Notes under the pieces: model-generated
Seen by the model: only the letters and a program-made list of their open reading frames with translations
Told to the model about the DNA's origin: nothing
Database searches by the model: none
Translations under genes and position numbers: made by a program
Part shown: in pieces, positions 33,196 to 42,709 of the stretch
How positions within the stretch are numbered: position 1 is the stretch's first letter
Layout of the letters: each line of letters starts with the position of its first letter
Assembly: GCA_021030915.1 (NCBI GenBank)
Contig: JAGEMR010000108.1
Coordinates: 37,020-101,019, forward strand
DNA length: 64,000 bases
From: Astrothelium macrocarpum
Taxonomy: Eukaryota > Ascomycota > Dothideomycetes > Trypetheliales > Trypetheliaceae
Reading direction: 5' to 3'

Positions 33196-34554
33196 ATGGC
33201 GTCAGAACAACATTTGGTCAAGGATAGACCTTATCCAAGTTCTCACTTCCAATTGGATCCTGATCAAGTACTGTTATGTTCATTTGTATTGTTTCTGTCG
33301 CTAATAAATTGCAGACGCTTAAAGCAGCTACTGCGCTTCTGTCCCACATCAAGAAAGAGCAGGAAAAGAGATCCGCCGAATCCTCGAAAAGAGACCTGCT
33401 CGCAGGTGCTACGGCATCGTCTGATGATGATGCGGATATAGATGAAGATGGAGACCTCGTTTGGCTTGTTCTTACAACCAAAAAATTCATCGTTGACAAG
33501 ACAAGACTGAAGCCAGGGAAAATGTCTGTATTCCCCAACCCATAGAGGCTTAATCAATCTCAATTGATGACTAATATGTTTGCGCGAAAGTCCCTTGCCT
33601 CATTCTATACACAATTCCCAGGCTTCCAGTGTCTGCCTCTTCACCTGCGATTCCACTACTCCTTACAAGGAAGTCTTACAACACCCCTCCTTTCCACCCC
33701 ATCTATCTCAGCATATCACACAAGTTATTCCTATCACTAAACTCAGGACCCAATACAAACCTTTCGAGAATCGACGCCAACTTCTTGCCCAGCACGACCT
33801 CTTCTTCGCCGACGAGAGGATAGTCACTTACTTACCCTCTCTCCTTGGCAAGACGTTCTATAAGTCGGGTTCGAAAAGGCCAATACCCGTCAACCTATCT
33901 CCGAAACCCGAACGCATTGACGGGAAAACAGTGAAGAAAGACAAAAAGCATGCATTGACACCGCGCAAAGAACGGAATCCAGCACAGGTAGCAACACCAG
34001 CAGATGCCGCGAGGGAGCTGGAGAAAGCGTTGAAATCGACGACAGTGCAATTGAGTCCCAGTACCAGCACGAGCATCAGGATAGGGAGATGTGGAAAAGC
34101 ATGGACACCAGAAATGATAGAGGAGAACATCGAGGTGGCAATAGAACAGCTGGTGGAGAAGTGGGTACCTGGAAAGTGGAAAGGAGTAAGGGCTCTGTAC
34201 ATCAAGGGCGAAACAACGGCAAGCCTACCAATCTGGATGACCAAAGAGCTTTGGGAAAAAGACGGGGACGTGTTGGATCAGTCGAAGGACATTGAAGAGG
34301 AAAATGAAAATAAAGAGGAAGGAGCAGGAGGAGTGGGGGTGGTTGGAGAAGTCGTGAGAGTGTTGGAAAACACCCACAACGAAGATAAGAGTAACAAACG
34401 TAAGATAGATCAGCAAGATTGGGAAGGGAAGAAGAAACGGAAAAAGAAGAACAACCAAACGGATAATGGGATTTCCGGTACAATTTCCAGAAAACAGAAT
34501 CTGGAGAAGCAGAAAAAGGCGATAATGGCAGACCTTGGAGCTGGATCTGTCTAG
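33196..34554 (+). CDS. Ribosomal L1-domain protein (Utp30/Cic1/RSL1D1-like), nucleolar
   Basis: Three exons, 33196-33267, 33315-33523 and 33591-34554, give 414 residues. The L1-fold region includes LVLTTKKFIVDKTRLKPGKI, then LPHSIH (joined across intron 2), FTCDSTTPYKEVL, FFADERIVTYLPSLLGKTFY, and IRIGRCGKAWTPEMIEENIEVAIEQLVEKW. The C-terminal 110 residues are very Lys/Glu-rich, with KKKRKKKNN, as expected for a nucleolar protein. Relatives work in pre-rRNA processing. Splice sites are not ideal: donor GTCTGT with acceptor AAAG in intron 2, but they give the conserved KIPLPHSIH. The whole gene has a C-rich first half and G-rich second half. Confidence 0.85.
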
Positions 34555-35660
34555 GTTCATTACCGCATCCTTTTAATCTTGCAATCAAAGCCTACGGACT
34601 TGCCATATTTCGTTTCGTTGCCTGGTTCTCACGAATTATGCGATACCACAGTGCCCCAAGCGTCAATCTCATAGCATCAATATTATTGAATCCCACTTCT
34701 CCTTATCACGGGCATTCTTGCTCACGTCATCCAAAAGATATTCCACTACACGATCAAGTCTACAACCCCACCACAATGCACCGTATGGCAATAGATGAGC
34801 AAGGTCGGTTATTGGTGTGATGATTTCATACTGTCTGGTGCTTGAATGCCTCTTAAAATTCAGTGTAAGTAGACTTAAGATTTGGCATTGCACTCGCTGT
34901 CTCTGGCTGGCTTGGTCCAGATCTGTCTATATGTTCAAGATTTAGTTTCATTTAAATCACATGCTCTATTATCGATTATTGATGACAAGGAGGTTTCTTT
35001 TTTCCGCGAGGCAAGCTCAGACGTGCCATATGTTGAGAGTGTCTAGCGCATTGCCTTTGATTTGGTGTATTCGCGATAAAGATTGAGATCAAGTGCACCA
35101 GCGTGGACCATCGTGAGTTTGCAATCGAATGATGACGAAGCTGAGTAGATTAGAAATTATAGTCTTGATGTCGCACCCTTCCAAGGGGCCTTCATGTTTA
35201 GATGTCTTATGTATTTCCTAAACGCAACCGTCATGAATACGAAAGAGTGGCAAGAAGCGGGAGAATTCAGAGACTTGTGCAGCAATGAGGCTCAGCCTTA
35301 TGAGGTTCAGCCTTACGGGCCTCATGGAAGTCCACTGGATTAAACCATATTCGACCGCTTAGCTTCATCTCATCAAGCGCTCGACTGTTGTATAAATTAC
35401 GCATAGAGTGTAATGTAAGTATTTTCATGCTAATTTAAATATTTCGTACGGGTTCACGTCCACGAGACCATATTCAGCCTTGTGCACATCAACGTAATAC
35501 ACGAGTTGAACGTCAAAATCGATTTAGAGCACGGCAATTCGATAGCATGTGATGTGCCGACATGCTCCCACGCCATCGGCACTTCTCGATTCCAGTGCCC
35601 ATCCTCTTCGCTTTGGGGCACTTTGTCATCGCGCTTCGTGGCGTCAGGGTACCAAATCCG

Positions 35661-35810
35661 CCTGCCAGAGCTCTGTTCCCGCTCGGCAGTTGCTGGCACA
35701 CCGCAACTGCGAACTGCTGGCATAAGGACTGCTGGCATAAGGTCCGGTACACATAAACGAAATTTTGCCTGCCTGAGCTCTGTTTCCGCTCGGCAACAGC
35801 TCGCGCACCG
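35661..35810 (+). repeat. 43-bp direct repeat pair with internal 15-bp tandem
   Basis: Copies 35661-35703 and 35768-35810 share CCTGCC(A/T)GAGCTCTGTT and CCGCTCGGCA and both end in CACCG; about four of five bases match. Between them, ACTGCTGGCATAAGG is repeated perfectly and directly (35713-35742), and GCAGTTGC (35686) pairs with GCAACTGC (35703) as a small stem-loop. No coding frame spans all of it convincingly. Confidence 0.6.
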
Positions 35811-36114
35811 TCACACACAGTTGACTTTCCCCCATGTGTGATTACCTTTAAAGGTGATATTTCTACCCGCACGGTCTAAGTGCCGTTAGTGACCATTCTG
35901 TACCGTCTGTCCTGGTGAGGTCCTTTTGCAAACATTGCAATCAGGCGAATCTCTAACTTCTCAATTGCTGTCAAAAGTTGTAAATAAAAACAATCTTTAA
36001 TCCACGTTGATTTTCAGAAAACGTTCATCGCAAAAATATTCAATGAGGTATCTCACACTTGGTAACCAACACCAATGATTATCAATAAATCCTCTACCTG
36101 CCTCGTCCGCATAA

Positions 36115-36534
36115 TCAAATTAGGTGCCGGTTGGCGCTGGTCGGTGCTGGTCGGTGCTGGCGGTACAGGTCGGTACAGGAGTCAAATGATGTTGGGCAAG
36201 CAATGGCTTGATCTGACGCATTTGCAAAGCCACAAGTCTCTGGCCAAACCCTAGCTTTATCTAAACATATCAGGCTCCCATCCGATCTCACGGCCCCGTA
36301 TCCAAATGTAATCCACGGCTCCGTCTCCCAATGGAGCTTACGATCGCATTCCAGCGGCTTGGGAGTCCACATGGGCAGCAGTTCGATGGCCATCCCGAGC
36401 CGGCTCTTGTAGCCACACCGCAAGGCAACTTCACCAGCATTTGGTGAGATCGTGCCACTGCCTCTGGGCGGCGTTTCAGCATAATCATCATCGAGTTTGT
36501 TCTGAATTGAATAAATACTTCTCACCTCGCGCAT
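36115..36534 (-). CDS. Doubtful hypothetical protein, 139 residues
   Basis: An uninterrupted minus-strand frame with balanced amino-acid usage (MREVRSIYSIQNKLDDDYAE...), starting about 70 bases from the divergent small membrane-protein gene. The last 20 residues are encoded by the GGTCGGTGCT repeat tract. No domain, no intron signal and no known relative, so it may be chance. Confidence 0.25.
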   Translation of the reverse strand: MREVRSIYSIQNKLDDDYAETPPRGSGTISPNAGEVALRCGYKSRLGMAIELLPMWTPKPLECDRKLHWETEPWITFGYGAVRSDGSLICLDKARVWPETCGFANASDQAIACPTSFDSCTDLYRQHRPAPTSANRHLI

Positions 36535-36602
36535 CGTAGCTACTTTACTCTAATCTTTACTTCTACTTTCTTAAAAAGTTCATTCTCGCTTCTACATTGA
36601 CA

Positions 36603-36867
36603 ATGCTTCTTATGCGATCTTTGTCACTAGAAAATAATCTCGACATTATCTTCGGTGTTCTCGGCCTCGTCCTCGCCATGATCACAGCCGTGTTTGGTAT
36701 CTTAGCATACTTCCAACAACATCGCGCAGCCCAACGCCAAGGTAGACCTCATATTATCAGATTTGCTTTCTGATACAGTATGATGGCTGACAGTCTATTA
36801 TCTAGCACTTGAGCCTGATGAGCTTGAACTTGGCCTGCTTGCCCTCGGGCGCGCTCACGCTCAGTAG
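36603..36867 (+). CDS. Small single-pass membrane protein, 66 residues
   Basis: Two exons, 36603-36741 and 36806-36867. The protein starts MLLMRSLSLENNLDII, then has one hydrophobic helix (about residues 15-37, GVLGLVLAMITAVFGILAYF), a basic stretch QQHRAAQRQ and a short acidic tail. The layout (short N-terminus, helix, then basic cytoplasmic edge) is seen in many tiny fungal membrane proteins of unknown function. The intron (64 nt, GTAGAC...TAG) splits codon G|CA and is supported by the in-frame stop soon after. It is too short for usual frame tracks. A similar design occurs at 38515-39008 on the other side of the thioesterase gene. Function unknown. Confidence 0.5.
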
Positions 36868-37317
36868 GGCAACGCTCACTGCGCCACACACAAAGCCACA
36901 TCTCGCTCTCCTAGTTCAAGGTAGTGGCGGCTACTACCGAGGCCAAACCCGGGGACAATGGCCCGGTCCCGTAGTACCCTGCTCGCTGGACTTGTAGACT
37001 ATACACGAAAAGTCGTTTCACGAAAAAATCGTTTATAATGTTAAGTAGATCGAGGGTGTATAAGGCCGAGCATATGGAAACTGAATGACCATATGGAGTA
37101 TCAGGTACTATCAAATGGATTCAGCGGCACGGAGGATTTAGCTCTTGGAAATTTTCTCTTGGAGTTTTGTATAGGAATTCTCGTGTGCAATAGGGTCCGA
37201 TCAGCATTTCAGACAGTTACTGCACCTAAACTGCTCTTTGTAATCACAATTCACCAATGACCCTACAAATGCTTGCACAGGATTGATATTTGCAGGTTTG
37301 CAAGAGCTACCCAGCAA
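36868..37317. other. Intergenic between convergent genes
   Basis: About 450 bases, holding the 3' ends of the small membrane-protein gene and the thioesterase. Nothing else recognised. Confidence 0.6.
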
Positions 37318-38469
37318 TCATGGTTCCTGGATTGTAATCCGACTACCTCTCAAACCTTCGACGTCTGCCCCTCTAATTGGCTGCACTCTCGATTTATCCT
37401 CACGAAATGATGTAGGCATGGAAGAAATCAGTCTCCTCGCCCCTTGCCCAACCCATCTCACCCACTCATCGCCGACACCACCCTCTTTTGGTGGACCGAA
37501 ATATTTTTCAAAGACTTCCCTCAGTACCTTTTCGCCTATCTGCATATGCTTCCCTGGAATCTTCTTAAAAATCAGACCACCTCTTTCATCAAGCCTTTTC
37601 AGACCTAACCAATCCTCCTGGTATAAATTCCTCTTCCTTAATGGAGTTACGATTCTTTCCGCCTCTTTTACCTTACCTTCATCTGACTCTGGTTTTCGCC
37701 AAACGTCCGCGAACCAAGTACTTTCCGCTGGAATCACCGCATCCTCGTCCTCGAAGCGATACATGACGAATCTCTCCAGCTCACTCAGATTGTCCTTGTA
37801 TGTTTGGTTCTTAGATTTTCGCTCACTATTCACGTCCGCCAAGAGGTTCGAATTCTCAAGATACTCCTCTGTAGGCTGACCCGTTTCATCATCAAGCGTG
37901 CGATAGTATTGCGCTGGCACCAGCCTGTTCTGCACGAAACCACTCCACGTATTTCCTCGCAAAAGACCAAGCGCCGCCTGACAGAGCAAGTCGGTTGGCT
38001 CGCAATTTTTAAAGGTCGAGATGCCCGAATGAGGGCTTCCAAAAGTGACAAGACTTCGCACCTTGATCTTGTCGCCACATCGTTGGATCATTCCTCGTAG
38101 AAGTAACCCTCCCTGGCTGAACCCCAGAGCATCAACTGCCGAGGCATTGCTCAGCACTGGATGCGAAGTGATGGCGTCGCAGACTTCTTGGATTTGCGTC
38201 GTAGTGTTGCCGAGGAAGGATGCGGTGCGGTCGCTTCCGGCATCGTCGCCGAGACGGATAGCATAAGTGATAGTCCCGGGGTGGATTTCTGAGGCAAGAG
38301 ACAATACGTCCTTGATTCCGTCATTCGCGTAGTTGTCGCCAAGCCCATGCCAGAGAATGAGAGGGAGTGGTGCTGGAGGTGGAAGAGCTAGTAAGGAATG
38401 GGGAAGCGCTGCGGCGAGAATAGAGAGATTGAGAAGGAGCGTCGTTCGGAAAACCGTTAGGAGACCCAT
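37318..38469 (-). CDS. Palmitoyl-protein thioesterase (PPT1 family)
   Basis: Minus strand, single exon, 383 residues. The N-terminus (MGLLTVFRTTLLLNLSILAAALP) is a signal peptide for entry to the secretory route and vacuole. The alpha/beta-hydrolase core has PLILWHGLGDNYAND, GFSQGG (nucleophile Ser at about 118), SLVTFGSPHSGI, YRFEDEDAVIP (Asp about 243) and IPGKHMQI (His about 308), so the catalytic triad is complete. The family takes fatty acyl groups off cysteines of S-acylated proteins during lysosomal/vacuolar breakdown. A C-terminal tail of about 50 residues extends beyond the core. An upstream frame in other phases belongs to the neighbouring small membrane-protein gene. Confidence 0.93.
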   Translation of the reverse strand: MGLLTVFRTTLLLNLSILAAALPHSLLALPPPAPLPLILWHGLGDNYANDGIKDVLSLASEIHPGTITYAIRLGDDAGSDRTASFLGNTTTQIQEVCDAITSHPVLSNASAVDALGFSQGGLLLRGMIQRCGDKIKVRSLVTFGSPHSGISTFKNCEPTDLLCQAALGLLRGNTWSGFVQNRLVPAQYYRTLDDETGQPTEEYLENSNLLADVNSERKSKNQTYKDNLSELERFVMYRFEDEDAVIPAESTWFADVWRKPESDEGKVKEAERIVTPLRKRNLYQEDWLGLKRLDERGGLIFKKIPGKHMQIGEKVLREVFEKYFGPPKEGGVGDEWVRWVGQGARRLISSMPTSFREDKSRVQPIRGADVEGLRGSRITIQEP

Positions 38470-38514
38470 ATCGAAGCACGCATTTGCGACCGTGATGAAA
38501 GGTGCACGAGATCG

Positions 38515-39008
38515 CTAAGCAGGCAAAGTTGGGGAAGAGCGAGTAAGTGGAACATGTGTGTGAGAGACTGACGTTGATGAAGAAGAGTGAGAGGGAGTAT
38601 GTGGCGATGGCAAGGATGGCCAGAGAGGCTGAGTTGCGAAGGAATCCGCCTGGGTGGAATGTGGAGATAAGCTTCTGCGATGGGTCCAACCTGTTTCGGA
38701 AGTAGTTTGGCGAGGAAACGTTGTCGGTCGGCGGCCGTTACCGACGCCGCTCACTACGCTAAGGTTGATCTCGAATGAATGTCCACCGTCTGCGTACTCG
38801 GTATCTGTTGAAATTTACCTCAATCAGCGAGCACCCTAGAGATCCAGAGCTGAGGTCAGTCACCTCGCATGTTCGATGCTCGTCTCTGAAGTCGATAGGA
38901 TGCCCATGCCAGCAGAGCTGTGAGAATGGCAACTAAGGACGCAAGCACAGCTAGACTAATATTCACCTTGTCATTCAGACCTAAGCTTCGAGGCACGATG
39001 GATGGCAT
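38515..39008 (-). CDS. Small single-pass membrane protein, 144 residues
   Basis: Minus strand, two exons (39008-38864 and 38804-38515). The protein begins MPSIVPRSLGLNDKVNISL, has one hydrophobic helix (about residues 17-36, AVLASLVAILTALLAWASY), then RLQRRASNMR and a long Ser/Thr/Pro/His-rich tail (TSSHSSS-like composition). The 59-nt intron splits codon G|AT. Only this join links the helix to the tail frame. Its stop lies 46 bases from the thioesterase start, both on the minus strand, so the two transcripts are very close and might overlap. It resembles the 66-residue protein at 36603 in design only. Function unknown. Confidence 0.5.
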
Positions 39009-40746
39009 GATAGCTGGTAATTAAGAGAAGGGTACTGTGGTAATCGAAGATAAAACTATGTGACTTTGACATAGTAGAGTCTACGTAGTTCACGATTCTT
39101 ATATAGCTGTGCATATGTGTAAGCCCCTCTTTCAGCCTTGAACTGATTGATCCGTGCCTATATTGCCTCATTGCCTTATTTTACTAACGCCCACCACCCC
39201 TCGAAGAGCTTCTCTGGGGGTCTAAGCTTTAAGAAGTGGCTCTCCACACCTAGACCTTTGTTTAAGATGCATTTAGAAGAACTTTGAGACTCGCAGTTGT
39301 TCGGAATATGTTTCCATGCTTATACCCTTAGCACCCTAATTAAGATTGATATTCCGAAGAGCTTCCCTCTAGCAAAGATGAGATTTAGCATTTTTAGATA
39401 TATAGACGAACCTTCTGGGGTGATTTCAATGGGGTGATCCACATTCGTTTTCTTTCTCAGCTGGTCCGCACCATGTATGTGTGCAGCGGGCAAACGAATG
39501 CATGCATTGCTGACCGTCGCTGGCCCGCTCCGCGTGCTGGGATCTTGTATGCAAGAGAGGCAAAACGGTTAGCCGGGCGTCAATGGAACGCCGGGTTAAC
39601 CGCGTTGCCTCCGTTGTATGTGGGATGGAGGCCGGAGCAGGCCTGCAAAGATGCATGTGATTTGTCCATCGGGTCGGGCGAACTCCTGCGATTGGGTGAT
39701 GCAGGAACACGCAATGACAGGGATTAGGCCGACATTTTGTTAGGCACAGACCGCCGGGGGACAGCTGCACGATCGGAAGTAGGGACGGGCGCGTCGCAGA
39801 GGCAGCGAGCACATGGCGCACGGATCTGACTAGAAGGGTTGTCAGCGAAGCAGTCTCAATCGCCGAATACACTGCGCCACAAACAGCTGCAATAACGCGG
39901 GCCACAGTGCCGTCCGCTGACATTTTCCGTAGTTGCTAACACATTTGATCTGCGTTTTCCTTTACTTGGTGGGGTTTGGTGGTTTTGGAGCGTTGTCAAG
40001 CGACGTCTTGATTGACGGCTTGCGTATGTCACCGTCCTGGCCATGTACCTTAGTTATGTTTATCAGAGCGTAACGGTATCCTACAGCGATGTCAGGGCAA
40101 GGCAGACTGCCCTGTTTATTCAAAACGCCTCGCACAAGATTTTCCATCTTCTACGTGGTATTGGCTGTTCTACTAGCCCGCAATTGCCCATTCAATGCTC
40201 CGAGTTGGATGCATCCTCGTTCGTCTTCCATCGTCACACATGCAGAGTATCTTTGCGTTTTGCAGCTGAAAGTGACTGAGTTCACTTCTATGTCTGATCT
40301 TCTCTAATCTAGTCGTTGTCCGTAGTGATTTTATTAGCTGACCGAGCCGACTGTCAAGGGATCCCTTTGTATGAATAAATCAAATAAGTCAGAAAACAAA
40401 ATCTGTCTCTTGTTGCCGCATGCAGGTATCTGCGAATCAAAACGCAGGTGGTGAGATTACGAAAATTCCTGAGCCATTCCCATTTAAGTCCCGCATAGAC
40501 GAAGCCAGTCAGAGGCTACAATGGTCGGGAAATCTGCGCTCTTTGGCCGAATTTTAGATTGCACCAATGACTATCTTGTACAGTGTACACGCAGTTCCAC
40601 GCTTTCCCTCGCGTTTTATCCCACTCAAGCTGCACATCGCGGTGACACCATGCAGACATTTGTTATAGGTCAAATATGTCGATTGCAAGCTGGAGTGTGA
40701 TCTGATTTGAGTATCTGTTAGCTGGCATTTCATCGCATTGGAGGTC
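39009..40746. other. Gene-poor region, one doubtful frame
   Basis: About 1.7 kb. Bases 39190-39420 hold AAGAGCTTC(C/T)CT-type words repeated about 145 bases apart (39207 and 39358). Bases 39430-39960 are GC-richer, with long frames on both strands. The minus-strand one (39426-39923, 165 residues, context GAAAATGTCAG) is rich in Ala, Thr, Arg, His and Cys without family features, and I do not annotate it as a gene. Confidence 0.5.
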
Positions 40747-42221
40747 CTATTCAACCCTTCCAACGCCTCTCAAACTTAGATAGACGTCAGTTCCCCATCC
40801 CCACAAGCTTTGCACAGCGATTCCTCCGCCAAAATATTCCGCATAAGCTCGTCCCAACGGTAGTCCATACCCTAACCCTGCAAGACTACTTCCGCCATCC
40901 CCACCCACTCCGCTGATAGCATTCAGAGCATCCATATTCCCGTTACCCGCTGCATCAGACGCTTGATCCTCATTGAACGTCGTAAATCCATACTCCCACA
41001 ACTTGGCATAATTCTCCGGCGAAATGCCCCCTCCTCGATCCCGTATCCGCACCGTCACTCCCGGCGTACTCTTCTCCAACGGCCGTATATTCGCCGCCAC
41101 CGCCGCCTCCGCATGCTTCGACCCGCTCGCCACATCCACGGCGCCCTGATCCTGCGTCGTGATCCCACTCACATGCGAACCCCCAGCCACCGACGACGTC
41201 GACGCGCCGCCCTCGGCAGGCTCCTCCGGCGCCGGCGCAATCGTGACCTCGACGGGCTCGCGCTCCATGCCCTTCTCGATGGTGGCGCGGAACGCGTTCT
41301 TCAGCAGCTCCGTGATGATGTACTCGAGGTGGACGGGCACGTGGGCGAAGGTGGTGCCGTCGGGCGAGTCGCTCGAGTCGTTGATGGCGAGCGTGGGCCG
41401 CACGCCGTAGCGCAGCTCGCAGATGTCGCCGACAAAGGACTCGCAGCTGCGGATGATGTCCGCCGGGCGCAGCTGCGTGTCGATGATGCCAATGTAGCTG
41501 GATGAGCGGGCGGCTTGGCTTTCTTGCGCGTGCGACTCGGAGAGCTCGGCGTGTGGGATGGAGCTGTAGTGGAGCGCGATGTGCTGTTCGGCGACGAGGC
41601 GGGTGCCAATGCGCGCGCGTAGGTGTTCGTCGAGGAAGCGGGTCACTTCGCGCGGACTGATATATTTTCGTGCCTCTAGGAAACCGCGGGCAAGTATAGA
41701 AATGGTGTTTGCATGTGTTAGCACGAGGTTCGCCATGACTTCGGTGAATTGGATTTCCTCTTCAAGTGTTTCAATCCGGCGCTCCGCGTAAGGTAGCAAT
41801 GTCCCCAGAGAATGCATGTAATTGTTGTGTATTTTTGAGACATGGGGATTAGCAACGACAATGAAAGGCAAGTTTCGTAGCGATTGGATGCGGTGAGCCA
41901 GGCGACCGGGTAGAATGGAGAGGGTGAAATTCGCTGAACTCAGCAAAGCAGGTGTTTCGAGCGGTGGTCGCCCATGTCTTTATAAAGTCAATTGAGAAAG
42001 GCGAAGGCTGCAGATGAATCATACTTAACTAGGTCAGCTAATGTGAGCGGATGGAGAGGTTTGGCAGCCAAACGTGCAACATCGCCGTCTGTCACCGGTA
42101 CTGTCTTCAACCCATGACGACGTCTTTGCGGAAGATAGGAAAAGCTGGTATTAAGCTGATAGCATTTTAGCCGAATGGACGAGCGATTGATTGAGCCCGG
42201 CCGGCTAAAGATCTCGAGCAT
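40747..42221 (-). CDS. Mitochondrial pyruvate/branched-chain alpha-keto acid dehydrogenase kinase
   Basis: Minus strand, two exons (42221-42025, 41977-40747), 475 residues. The N-terminus is basic and hydroxylated (mitochondrial signal). The family blocks follow: HPLTLADLVKHGRPP (joined across the intron, AA|A codon), LRNLPFIVVANPHVSKIHNNY, and the GHKL ATPase motifs, namely the N-box ELLKNAFRATIE (about 289-300), the G1 box DRGGGI, GFTTF, and GLGYGLPLGRAYAEYFGG. These kinases phosphorylate Ser on the E1-alpha subunit and turn the dehydrogenase complex off. Which of the two complexes is the target cannot be told from sequence. A low-complexity insert (about residues 310-345, rich in Gly, Ala, Ser) separates the N-box from G1. 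A GC skew island covers this region. Confidence 0.93.
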
Positions 42222-42709
42222 GTTTCGCCTTCATGGCCGTTTGGGCTTTCTGAAAAGTGTTGTGGGAGTTCGAAAAGAGGGGTGGGGAAGCTTGAGGACT
42301 GCTTTAACGTTGTTAAAGGAGCTTTGACCTACTCAAGTTCAGGGTCTAGCCAGTGCCGATGTGGGGATCGACACTACATAAATGCACATTCAGGGTTCAG
42401 CTTCACTCCCAACGCTCACCGCTCCAACGCATCTGACCATATCGGGTGCCAGTTTAATTATCGCGTTCGACGGATCTGGTTCTACACGCTCTGATCTTAG
42501 GAGGAGCTCAGTGTGGATTTTTAATGTTTCAGCTGCAATTTACGCTTAGAAGTGTGAATTGTGGCTGAAGCAGCTTGTTTATTTATGAGCACCTCTTTGC
42601 CACACGTACCGGGATGAATGTGGCTGAAGCGGCTTGCTTGCGCATTCCTTTACTTCTTCGCCGCACATGCAATCGATAGAATCTACGTGCTATCTATGAA
42701 TCTATAAAT
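42222..42709. other. Intergenic, no gene recognised
   Basis: About 490 bases between the kinase start and the transporter 3' end. Includes GTGGCTGAAGC(A/G)GCTTG, repeated at about 42562 and 42621. No gene seen. Confidence 0.6.

Larger units (their letters stand above)
34555..36602. other. Gene-poor region with short repeats
   Basis: About 2 kb. Contains the 43-bp direct repeat pair at 35661-35810, a perfect 15-bp tandem at 35713-35742, an 8-bp stem-loop, and at 36128-36180 a string of GGTCGGTGCT/GGTCGGTACAGG words. One 139-residue minus-strand frame is listed separately. No RNA gene recognised. Confidence 0.55.

Noticed and set aside
39426..39923. 165-residue minus-strand frame
   Set aside because: Good start context, but biased composition, an equally open opposite strand and no family feature.
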